Below are positions 8,432-16,326 of a DNA stretch of 64,000 nucleotides, piece after piece. How positions within the stretch are numbered: the first letter of the stretch is position 1; every line of letters starts with the position of its first letter. This DNA is from Burkholderiales bacterium (GTDB lineage Bacteria > Pseudomonadota > Gammaproteobacteria > Burkholderiales > WYBJ01). The notes beneath the pieces were generated by a model that ran no database searches, was not told where the DNA came from, and worked only from the letters and a program-made list of their open reading frames with translations. Location of the stretch: assembly GCA_022841915.1 (NCBI GenBank), contig JALHQN010000014.1, positions 80,329-144,328 on the forward strand, read 5' to 3'. The position numbers and the translations under genes were made by a program.

Positions 8432-8534
8432 CGAACCACAATCCTCTCTCGCACGTCGATATTGAAATAGGAGTCAGCGGTGGAACGGGCCAACGCGGAT
8501 GGAGCAGGCGGTTTTAGTAGCGCCGCTTCCAATT

Positions 8535-9359
8535 TCAGCGCGGCACCGCGAAGACTTGCGCCCAATACACGCCATAACGGCTCTGCCGGTTAACGGCGAA
8601 TGCGATTCCCATTTCCGTGAACTTGGGCGACATGATGTTCGCGCAGTGGCCAGGGCTCGCGAGCCAACCCTTGACCACGACATCCGCCGTTTTCGGCCCG
8701 GCGGCAACATTTTCGCCGATGCCGCGCCATCGATAGCCAACGCGATCCACACGGTCCTTAGCTTTGCTGCCATCTCGGCCGACGTGCCCCATGTAGTCGA
8801 ATTCCGCCATGCTCCTGGCGTGACCCAGTGCTGCGCGATCGAGAAGTGGGGCACTTGTCAGCGGATGCGTGGGGGCGAACCGCCTTGCGCCGCAGTCCCG
8901 CGGGTGCATGCGTGCCTCGTTCACCAGTTCCAGGACGCGCGCTTCAATGCTCCCGGCACTGGCATCAGCTGGATATACCACCGGAGTCGCGAGGACGATG
9001 GCCAGTCCGCTGCTACCGCGGTGAATGCCTACCTCTCGGAAGGCGGGATCGACAATCGCGGCGCATTGCCGTTCGCTGAGCCGACCCGTGTCCAATCCGT
9101 CATTCGTGTTCCCGCCCGCCGTGATGCCAAAGGCTCTGACGACACGGTAATCTGCGTCACGGAGCGCTCGACCGAGATCACGAACACCCAAGAGTTGCTC
9201 TGCCGCGCGATCCAGCTGCGATACGCGCTTCAACGGCTGCTCGGTGCCAGCCGCTGTACCACATCCCCGGGCACGCAAGGCATTGAGCATGTCGGTCAGA
9301 TCCGCAGCGGAAACCAGGCTCCCGAACGAAGCGCACAGCACAGCGAAGGGCATCCGCAT
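8535..9359 (-). CDS. CAP-domain (SCP/PR-1 family) secreted protein
   Basis: About 274 residues from the ATG at 9359, where an n-region and hydrophobic core ending VSAAD look like a signal peptide; the frame is open further upstream (to 9605), so the start is not certain. The C-terminal ~120 residues carry the CAP pattern: LVNEARMHPRDCG, HARSMAEFDYMGH, GENVAAG and GWLASPGHCANIM, with the conserved His and Glu residues that line the CAP cavity. Bacterial CAP proteins are exported with mostly unknown roles. The N-terminal ~130 residues are unrecognised. Confidence 0.75.
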   Translation of the reverse strand: MRMPFAVLCASFGSLVSAADLTDMLNALRARGCGTAAGTEQPLKRVSQLDRAAEQLLGVRDLGRALRDADYRVVRAFGITAGGNTNDGLDTGRLSERQCAAIVDPAFREVGIHRGSSGLAIVLATPVVYPADASAGSIEARVLELVNEARMHPRDCGARRFAPTHPLTSAPLLDRAALGHARSMAEFDYMGHVGRDGSKAKDRVDRVGYRWRGIGENVAAGPKTADVVVKGWLASPGHCANIMSPKFTEMGIAFAVNRQSRYGVYWAQVFAVPR

Positions 9360-9456
9360 AGCGTGCGCGCTCGACGGACGAACTGCTGCTCGCATCCTTC
9401 GCAGAGATTCCACGATGCGCCGATAGGTGGCAAGCCCCTCTCGCGCCTCTCGTCTT

Positions 9457-9855
9457 CTAGCGTGCATCACGCAACGCTCCCCAACCTTCTTGCGTGTGGC
9501 GGCACTCGCGCAAGTCACTGCGCACCATGCCGTCAGTCTCCTGGGTGCGCCGCACACAGCGGTTGCTCTCCCGGAACTTGCGGTCTGCCTGCGACAGGCG
9601 AACATTCAGTTGCTGGTGAAGGTAGGCACAACGGCGGTCACGAATGCCGGCCCCGCTCTCTGGAAAATACACGCGCGGGTTGGGTTCACGCAGCCGCCAG
9701 GGCTGATTCTTTGCAGCACAACCTTCGGTGAAATACGGATGATCGGCGAAATGCGCGAGATGCGGCGGGAACACGGGACGAGGAGCTGTCGCCGCGCAAG
9801 CGGTGAGGACAACGGGAATGGCCAGTACAAATGCCTTACGGACTAACAGGTTCAT
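9457..9855 (-). CDS. Hypothetical small lipoprotein
   Basis: 132 residues from the ATG at 9855 with AAGGAG 5 bases upstream. A basic n-region, a hydrophobic core and the lipobox VVLTAC indicate an exported lipoprotein. The mature part is Arg-rich with several cysteines. It precedes the CAP-domain gene on the same strand. Family not recognised. Confidence 0.6.
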   Translation of the reverse strand: MNLLVRKAFVLAIPVVLTACAATAPRPVFPPHLAHFADHPYFTEGCAAKNQPWRLREPNPRVYFPESGAGIRDRRCAYLHQQLNVRLSQADRKFRESNRCVRRTQETDGMVRSDLRECRHTQEGWGALRDAR

Positions 9856-9951
9856 TGTTGCTCCTTGCGTTTTCGGCAATTGATTCGAATCGACGCGGCG
9901 AATGGAATGGACGTTGGAGGTGCTGACATGGTGAGGCTCTCCCGTATCTGA

Positions 9952-10161
9952 CTACTTCAATGCGGCGGGTTCGCGGATTTTGAGGACCTCGGCCGCGGGG
10001 TGTTCCTCGGGGACCGAGGCGCCTGCGCCGGAGTAAAGCGTGGCTTGGATGAAGTTCTCTTCGCCGGGGTAGTTCTGCGCCCCGTCGATCCAGCCCACGG
10101 TGCCCGCGTAGCGGGCGTAGCGCCGGACAAGGAAGCCATTCCAGGCGTCGCGGAGTTTCAT
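9952..10161 (-). CDS. Hypothetical 69-residue protein
   Basis: ATG at 10161 preceded by AGGGAGG at 8 bases, a strong ribosome-binding site. The product begins MKLRDAWNGFLVRRYARY and has no signal peptide. Copy 2 of the repeated intergenic element lies 37 bases upstream, so it probably drives this gene. Function unknown. Confidence 0.55.
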   Translation of the reverse strand: MKLRDAWNGFLVRRYARYAGTVGWIDGAQNYPGEENFIQATLYSGAGASVPEEHPAAEVLKIREPAALK

Positions 10162-10197
10162 CGTCGGATCCTCCCTGATCGAGGGGAACTCAACGCT

Positions 10198-10266
10198 CCC
10201 CGATACAGGAGCAACGTGGATCGCGACGGAATTTTGAGAATAAACGGAGGAACGCGCGTTCGCACC
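10198..10266. repeat. Intergenic element, copy 2 of 2
   Basis: Shares CCCCGATACAGGA, CAACG, GGAATTTTGAGA at 30-base spacing, ACGGA and TTCGC with the copy at 6971. Located directly upstream of the 69-residue-protein gene (minus strand). Confidence 0.6.
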
Positions 10267-10406
10267 CCACAGGTGGCAACGCTAGAGATCTTCAGATCGG
10301 GCGGGCGGTCGACTCAAGAACCTCGCCCACTCCGCGTTGACGACTCAGCGGGAAAGGAAACAAGGAGCAAGCAAGCGCTCAGTGCACGTCTCGGGTCGAA
10401 TCACTG

Positions 10407-13400
10407 TTAGTTAGCGAGCCTAAGAAAGTGCACCCGACCAGCCTCGTCGCCCGCAATGATTGTCGCGCGATCTGGCGCGAATTCGCAGACGTACACTGTC
10501 GCGTCCGTCGAGAACACATGCGTCGTCGTTCCAGTATCCAGGTCCCACACGCGCAGCGTCTTGTCCAATGACGCCGACACCACCCGCCGGCCATCCGCGT
10601 GCAGGGCCACGTGAAAGACCCCATCGGTATGCCCCTCGAGCGTCGCTAGGCACGTCCCGCGCTCCAGGTCCCACACGCGCAGCGTCTTGTCATGAGACGC
10701 CGACACCGCCCGCCGGCCATCGGGGTGCAGCGCCACGTTCCGGACGCTGTCGGTATGCCCGTCCAGCGCCGCCACGCACGCCCCGCGCTCCAGATCCCAC
10801 ACGCGCAGCGTATCGTCCCTCGACGCCGACACCGCCCGCCGGCCATCGGCGTGCAGGGCCACGTGCCGGACGCTGTCGGTATGCCCTTCCAGCGCCGCCA
10901 CGCACATCCCGCGCTCCAGGTCCCACACGCGCAGCGTCTTATCCAATGACGCCGACACCGCCCGCCGACCATCGGCGTGCAGGGCCACGTGAGTGACCGC
11001 GCGGGTATGCCCTTCCAGCGCCGCCACGCACATCCCGCGCTCCAGGTCCCACACGCGCAGCGTTCTATCCCGTGACGCCGACACCGCCCGCCGGCCATCG
11101 GCGTGCAGGGCCACATGAAGGACGCTGTTGGCATGCCCTTCCAGGACCGCCAAACACGTCCCGCGCTCCAGGTCCCACACGCGCAGCGTATCGTCCACTG
11201 ACGCCGACACCGCCCGACGGCCATCGGCGTGCAGGGTGACGTGAAGGACGCTGTTGGTATGCCCTTCCAGGACCGCCAAACACGTCCCGCGCTCCAGGTC
11301 CCACACGCGCAGCGTTCTATCCCGTGACGCCGACACCGCCCGCCGGCCATCGGCGTGCAGGGCCATGTGCAAGACCCATTGGGTATGCTCTTCCGGCGCT
11401 GCCACGCACGTCCCGCGCTCCAGGTTCCAAACGCGCAGCGTCCCGTCCTCAGAGGGCGATACCGCCCGCAGTCCGTCAGCGTGCAGGGCCACGTGGCAGC
11501 TCCTGCCGCGGGTATGCCCTACCAGTACTGCCAGACAAGTCCCGCCGTCCAGGTCCCACACGCGCAGCGCCTTGTCCAATGACGCCGACACCGCCCGCTT
11601 GCCATCGGCGTGCAGGGCCACGTGATTGACCCAGTCGGTATGGCCTTCTAGCTTCGCAACGCAGGTCCCGCGCTCCAGGTCCCACACGCGCAGCGTCTTG
11701 TCCAATGACGCCGACACCGCCCGACGGCCATCCGCGTGCAGGGCCACGTGATTGACACCTTTGGTATGCCCCTTCAGCGTCGCTAAACACGTCCCGCGCT
11801 CCAGTTCCCACACGCGCAGCGTCTTGTCCACTGACGCCGACACCGCCCGCCGGCCATCGGCGTGCAGGGCCACGTGAGTGACCCAGTCGGTATGCCCTTC
11901 CAGCGCCGCCACGCACATCCCGCGCTCCAGGTCCCACACGCGCAGCGTGTTGTCCTCAGAAGACGACACCGCCCGCCGTCCATCGGCGTGCAGGGCCACG
12001 TGATTGACCCCGTTGGTATGCCCCTTCAGCGTCGCTAAACACGTCCCGCGCTCCAGGTCCCACACCCTCAGCGTCTTGTCCCAGGACGCCGACACCGCCC
12101 GCCGGCCATCCGCGTGCAGGGCCACGTGATTGACACCTTTGGTATGCCCCTTCAGCGTCGCTAAACACGTCCCGCGCTCCAGGTCCCACACCCTCAGCGT
12201 CTTGTCCCAGGACGCCGACACCGCCCGCCGGCCATCCGCGTGCAGGGCCACGTGAATGACCGCGGCGGTATGGCCTTCCAGTACCGTCACGCACGTCCCG
12301 CGCTCCAGGTCCCACACGCGCAGCGTCTTGTCCCAGGACGCCGACACCGCCCGCTGGCCATCGGCGTGCAGGGCCACGTGATAGACCCAGTCGGTATGGC
12401 CCTCCATTCGACGCACCTCTGCTCCCCCAACAGAGGTCAAGCTCGCCCGCACCGGCCGAAGCCATGCCCAGTGCGTCCCATCGTCTACCTGCTGGGTCAG
12501 CGCTGCCAACCGCTCGTTGTTCAGCTCGCCCAGCCTGCCCCGAAGCTGGGAAGGCAATGCCGTTGGATCCCTAGACAGGGCGGGAATCGATAGCGTCAGC
12601 GCGTCGGCAAGGAGCGTAATTGCTTCTGCTGTCGACGGATCCGCTTGGGATGTCAGGGGATCGGCCTGTCTCGCGTGCTCCGCCAAGTTGGTGATCAGCA
12701 GCGGTCGTGATCGACTTTTCGGATCGGCCCCCAACGCTGCCACGAGGTACTTGTAGTCAAGCAATGTGTCCGCGAGCTGCTTTGCCACCTCCCGCGCGTC
12801 CTTCGCCGTCTCAATCAGGTGTGGCAACAGATTCCTCAACGCCACCGTCCGGCTATCCCCCTGTAGCCGCCCCCATATTGCCGCACTCCAGGCCAACAGC
12901 GCGTGGACCTGCCTCACCAGCCGCGGCCCACCATCCGACGTCACCAGCGTCTCGAGAATCAGCTCGGGGATCCGACTGTGGCGGAACACGTAGGTCGGCT
13001 CCGGGCCACCGTGCACTTCGCACCAGTCGGCCAATTGGCCCAGCACAGCCTCTACGCACTCCGGCGTGATGGCTGAGGTGAGCAGCTTCCCCTCCCGCCG
13101 AGGCACGGTGGGTTCGTGCCGACTCGCCGCGTCCGCCGCGCCATGGATCATGTCCTCGATCAGCGCATCCGTGGGCTTCGTCCCCAGGTCATGCCACAGC
13201 GCCAACACCGTCGCGATCACTGGCAAGTGCGCCTCGTACGCCGCGTGCGCCTCGCGACCCGCCTGTTCCAACCGCCGACGCTTGTACCGCCAGTCCTCGC
13301 CGAGCATCTCGTCAATCCCGCTCGGCAGCTTCGCGCCCGGCTCGCACCAGCGCTCGAAGTTCGTCGGCCCGTTCGAAGGATCCCGTCTGTCGAGCGTCTC

Positions 13401-14573
13401 CTTGCGCCCGAACCACTCCGCCACGAAGAACGCCCCTTCGCACCCCGCCATCATCCGTTCGACGACGGACTGAATCTCCGCCTCGAACGCGGTGTGCGCC
13501 TCCCCGTACTCGGTGATCCGTGTCGTGAGGTACTCGCGTAGATCTTGGCGGTTCGCGTCTCCTAGATCCGTCCGGGCCAAGTTCTCCGGATCGATGATGA
13601 CGAGGTCGGATCGATGCCCGAACTGTTCCAGGTGATCCCCAGGTCGTGAGGTCAGCAGGATGAACACCCCGTCGGGCAGCGGATTCGGAAACAGATCCTG
13701 CAGCATCCAGCGCTGATCGCGATCGTGTACGACCGGCGTGTTACTCCCGAACGCTTCGTCCAAGCCGTCGATCACGACCAGGAGCTTCTGATCCGCCGTC
13801 TTCAGCTTCTCTTTGGCCTCCTCGAGCACCTGACGCAACACGGCCGGGGCGGTCTGCGACGTCACCGCCTTCGACTCACCCGCGGGCAGGGGCATCAAGA
13901 GCCGATCCCGCAGCTGCCACTCAAGCTGGCTCGCGATCGTCGCCGTCGGCAGCCAGTCTCGGTGATCCCGTCTGAGGATGTGCCAGCCCAGCACCCAGGC
14001 CGGGCCGAGTTGGCGCCCCCCGTACTGCCGGATCAATTCGAGCAGGAACGCCGTCTTGCCGAATCCCGGGCCTGCCTCCAGTACGACAAGGCCATTCTTG
14101 CGCGCCTCCAGGATCTCTTGGATATGCTCGAAGAGCCACCGCCGACCTTTGAATCCGTCGGACTTGTACTGGTGCTGCAGTGCCTCGACGAAGCGCTTCG
14201 GGACGAAGCCTTCGCGCTGGCTCTGCTGCACACGCAGATCGGCCACCAGGCCAGCGAACGTCTCCTGGAAGCATAACCGCGGCAAGGACGTCGGCTGACG
14301 GTACGCCTGAATACCGTCGTGGCCGAGCAGATCGGCCTGGTTGTGCGCGATCCCCACCACTCTGGGTGGGAAGTGCCCGGTGCTCGCGAGCACAGCAAAG
14401 GGCGACTCGCCGAACAATGCAGCGAGCTTGGCCTTGATGCCGCCGACTTCACTGAGCCTGCCGTCCGCGTCGATCTGCGCACTGACCACCACCCGCGAGA
14501 GCACATCTCCATCGGCTAACTCCGCCAGGTGCTCGATCACCTGCTCCGCGCTCTGATCACCAAGCATCGTCAT
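10407..14573 (-). CDS. STAND/NACHT-type NTPase with WD40 repeats, copy B
   Basis: 1388 residues. Order: N-terminal domain (1-120) containing IDADGRLSEVGGIKAKL, which resembles the second half of a Lon-type domain; P-loop GPGFGKT at 168-174; Walker B LLVVIDGLDEA at 264-274; LLTSRPG at 306-312; a helical/winged-helix-like middle with YVFRHSRIPELILE; then from about residue 724, 15 complete 42-residue WD40 blades and a degenerate sixteenth (VYVCEFAPDRATIIAG). Architecture is that of a STAND sensor ATPase: propeller binds a ligand, NTPase oligomerises, N-terminal domain signals or executes. An in-frame TAG lies 8 codons upstream, so no larger N-terminal domain is missing. It is divergent from the 65-residue-protein gene. 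Role in defence or self-recognition is inference. Confidence 0.9.
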   Translation of the reverse strand: MTMLGDQSAEQVIEHLAELADGDVLSRVVVSAQIDADGRLSEVGGIKAKLAALFGESPFAVLASTGHFPPRVVGIAHNQADLLGHDGIQAYRQPTSLPRLCFQETFAGLVADLRVQQSQREGFVPKRFVEALQHQYKSDGFKGRRWLFEHIQEILEARKNGLVVLEAGPGFGKTAFLLELIRQYGGRQLGPAWVLGWHILRRDHRDWLPTATIASQLEWQLRDRLLMPLPAGESKAVTSQTAPAVLRQVLEEAKEKLKTADQKLLVVIDGLDEAFGSNTPVVHDRDQRWMLQDLFPNPLPDGVFILLTSRPGDHLEQFGHRSDLVIIDPENLARTDLGDANRQDLREYLTTRITEYGEAHTAFEAEIQSVVERMMAGCEGAFFVAEWFGRKETLDRRDPSNGPTNFERWCEPGAKLPSGIDEMLGEDWRYKRRRLEQAGREAHAAYEAHLPVIATVLALWHDLGTKPTDALIEDMIHGAADAASRHEPTVPRREGKLLTSAITPECVEAVLGQLADWCEVHGGPEPTYVFRHSRIPELILETLVTSDGGPRLVRQVHALLAWSAAIWGRLQGDSRTVALRNLLPHLIETAKDAREVAKQLADTLLDYKYLVAALGADPKSRSRPLLITNLAEHARQADPLTSQADPSTAEAITLLADALTLSIPALSRDPTALPSQLRGRLGELNNERLAALTQQVDDGTHWAWLRPVRASLTSVGGAEVRRMEGHTDWVYHVALHADGQRAVSASWDKTLRVWDLERGTCVTVLEGHTAAVIHVALHADGRRAVSASWDKTLRVWDLERGTCLATLKGHTKGVNHVALHADGRRAVSASWDKTLRVWDLERGTCLATLKGHTNGVNHVALHADGRRAVSSSEDNTLRVWDLERGMCVAALEGHTDWVTHVALHADGRRAVSASVDKTLRVWELERGTCLATLKGHTKGVNHVALHADGRRAVSASLDKTLRVWDLERGTCVAKLEGHTDWVNHVALHADGKRAVSASLDKALRVWDLDGGTCLAVLVGHTRGRSCHVALHADGLRAVSPSEDGTLRVWNLERGTCVAAPEEHTQWVLHMALHADGRRAVSASRDRTLRVWDLERGTCLAVLEGHTNSVLHVTLHADGRRAVSASVDDTLRVWDLERGTCLAVLEGHANSVLHVALHADGRRAVSASRDRTLRVWDLERGMCVAALEGHTRAVTHVALHADGRRAVSASLDKTLRVWDLERGMCVAALEGHTDSVRHVALHADGRRAVSASRDDTLRVWDLERGACVAALDGHTDSVRNVALHPDGRRAVSASHDKTLRVWDLERGTCLATLEGHTDGVFHVALHADGRRVVSASLDKTLRVWDLDTGTTTHVFSTDATVYVCEFAPDRATIIAGDEAGRVHFLRLAN
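10511..12404 (-). repeat. 15-unit, 126-bp WD40-encoding tandem array, copy B
   Basis: Fifteen near-identical units (one two codons longer). Consensus features per unit: HVALHADGRRAVSAS, TLRVWDLERG, LEGHT. Variation is concentrated before the HVALHADG strand, at the two residues around Asp in SASxDx, and just before LEGHT. Confidence 0.92.
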
Positions 14574-14929
14574 CGATTCCGTCGTCCGTATTGACTATCG
14601 CAAGTCTCTATCACCACATGCCTACGACATCGATGGCGCGCGCAGGCGGTGGCGTCAATCTGTTCTGTCCAGCACGCCACTCAGCTGCGGCGCACGGGCT
14701 CGCACCCCGTCAACGCGCGCCCAGCCCCGATTTTTATCCCCCCACCCCTCAAAAACCCCTCCCTCCCCGCGTTGAGCCCTCAGAGGGGAAGGAATCACGC
14801 AGCACGCAGCACCCCTCGGCGAAGCACCCGGGTCGGGACAGCGCTGCACGCTTCACTGGCCCGACCCGCGGGGCAACGCCACGACAGACCGACCCTACGA
14901 CAACAGCCACCTCATCCAGGAGATCCACC
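14574..14929. promoter_or_regulatory. Conserved divergent intergenic region, copy B
   Basis: Equivalent to 2442-2799 and 20470-20818. Contains the C-rich block, the CCCTCAGAGGG palindrome and the bulged hairpin (arms 14825-14837 and 14860-14873). Here the stem gains one more inner G-C pair compared with copies A and C. It should contain promoters for both flanking genes. Confidence 0.6.
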
Positions 14930-15127
14930 ATGACCCAGACCAAAACCACCTTCCACCGCGACGGCACCGGCAAGCTCACCCGCGTCACCAACGAACGCTA
15001 CCAGGACGGCAGCAGCAAGACCACCGTCTCCCGAGGCTCCAAGGATCTGTTCGGCATCTTCTCCGGCAGGATCACCTCCCAGACCCGCACGGACAAGTCC
15101 GGCAACTCCTGGACCAAGAAGCGATAA
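14930..15127 (+). CDS. Conserved 65-residue basic protein, copy B
   Basis: ATG at 14930 with AGGAG 7 bases upstream, identical in context to copies A and C. The product differs from copy C at only three positions (Thr13 for Ser, Val19 for Ile, Arg47 for Lys). Thr/Ser/Lys-rich, soluble, no known domain. Divergent from STAND copy B. Confidence 0.85.
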   Translation: MTQTKTTFHRDGTGKLTRVTNERYQDGSSKTTVSRGSKDLFGIFSGRITSQTRTDKSGNSWTKKR

Positions 15128-15129
15128 CC

Positions 15130-15344
15130 ACCTCACTCAAAATCCTCCACCCGTCCGCGTTGAGTAGGTGTGCGGAGATCGTCGGACCACGGGGTTCCTC
15201 CTCCTGCCTCGTGGCCCACCTCTGGCGATCTCCGCACTTTTTACGAAAGGAAACTCCGATGCAAGCCTAGCACTCGTCGACCGACCCATCCCGAGATTCT
15301 TCCGTCAACACCACGGGCCTGGCCCTCCTGAGAGCAAAACGGGC
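15130..15344 (+). other. Conserved 3' element with terminator-like hairpin, copy B
   Basis: Outer stem 15171-15181 with 15226-15236 (11 bp) followed by a T-run; inner stem 15187-15194 with 15207-15214 (8 bp including one G-T). After it come AAAGGAA, then ATG-CAA-GCC-TAG, and GGGCCTGGCCC. Sequence shared with 3001-3218 and 21019-21240. Confidence 0.65.
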
Positions 15345-15569
15345 TAATCCCTCAACTCTCTCGAACCGCCTTCGGAACGACAAAGCGCATCATCCAACGC
15401 AAGATTCGGTTGTTGCTCTGATGCAGCAAGAAAAATCAACGCTTCATCCATGCAACGCTTCAATGTATGCTGAAACCATACGATTGCAATCGTTTAGACT
15501 GACCAATAGACCGATCGCGATCACTCGGAGCATTCGGGACCCCGACCCCATTGATCACAGGAGCTCGCC
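15345..15569 (+). promoter_or_regulatory. AT-richer leader region of the orphan WD40 gene
   Basis: Not shared with the other modules. It contains a direct repeat CAACGCTTCA at 15437-15446 and 15453-15462 (16-base period) and a perfect 14-base palindrome ACGATTGCAATCGT at 15480-15493. These could be operator sites for the gene starting at 15570. Confidence 0.4.
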
Positions 15570-16097
15570 GTGTTGAATGTCACACCAACAAAAAGCAATA
15601 AAGTCGTAGTGCACGTTTCAGATGACCACTCGATTCGAGTGCTCGACCTAACCGACGGGACGGTGATTTTCGTTCTGTCGGGTCATTTGGGAAATGTACT
15701 GAGCGTTAGCCTGACCCCGGACGAAACAAAGGTGTTATCAGCATCAAGCGACAAGACCCTGCGCGTCTGGGATCTTGATCATGGTCGTTGCCTCGCCGCC
15801 CTCACGGGACATACTGCCGCCGTGAATTGCGTTACAGTACATGCCGATGGGCGCCGCGCGATTTCGGGATCAGATGATCACACGCTACGCGTCTGGGATC
15901 TGGCGCGCGGGACCTGCGTGGCGGTATTGGAAGGGCATACCCACGAGGTCACGCATGTGGCGCTGCACGCCGATGGCCGCCGCATCATCTCGGCTTCGCG
16001 TGATAACGTTCTACGGGCTTGGGATGTCGATAGGGGCCAGTGCTTGCGCGCCTGGGATCTTGCTCCGACGAGCACCTCACAGAATCGTCCGCTTTAG
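15570..16097 (+). CDS. Free-standing four-blade WD40 repeat protein
   Basis: 175 residues from the GTG at 15570, with AGGAG 7 bases upstream. It is essentially only WD40 sequence: a divergent first blade (VVVHVSDDHSIRVLDL) and three blades with the island consensus (TLRVWDLARG, VLEGHTHE, HVALHADGRR). There is no NTPase or effector domain. Four blades cannot close a normal seven-blade propeller, so it must oligomerise, pair with a STAND protein or be a remnant. It lies between module B and the 3' end of STAND copy C and is transcribed convergently with C. It could also act as a recombination donor of blade sequence. Confidence 0.7.
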   Translation: MLNVTPTKSNKVVVHVSDDHSIRVLDLTDGTVIFVLSGHLGNVLSVSLTPDETKVLSASSDKTLRVWDLDHGRCLAALTGHTAAVNCVTVHADGRRAISGSDDHTLRVWDLARGTCVAVLEGHTHEVTHVALHADGRRIISASRDNVLRAWDVDRGQCLRAWDLAPTSTSQNRPL

Positions 16098-16326
16098 TGC
16101 TGAAACCGCTCCCCGGTCACGGGACGCTCAGCGCTGACTCTCTAACCTGGCCGCCCTCCGAAACGACACCGTTTGGCGTTGACGACTCATAGGTGGAGGA
16201 TTTCGGAAACAATCTCCGAGCCGTACATGACAATTCAATTCATCCGTGATATTCACGCCGCAATCGCCTTGATCAGATCTTCCCCAGCGATTCGGCCAGC
16301 CGTTTGCTCGTTGCTGATCTCCCACG
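16098..16326. other. 229-base spacer between convergent WD40 genes
   Basis: No recognised gene. A short GCGTTGACGACTCA stretch is shared with the region downstream of STAND copy B (near 10337). Confidence 0.4.

Noticed and set aside
10511-12404. CRISPR-like tandem repeats
   Set aside because: The units are 126 bases, contiguous, in frame and encode WD40 blades; there are no spacers. The same holds for 16435-18327.
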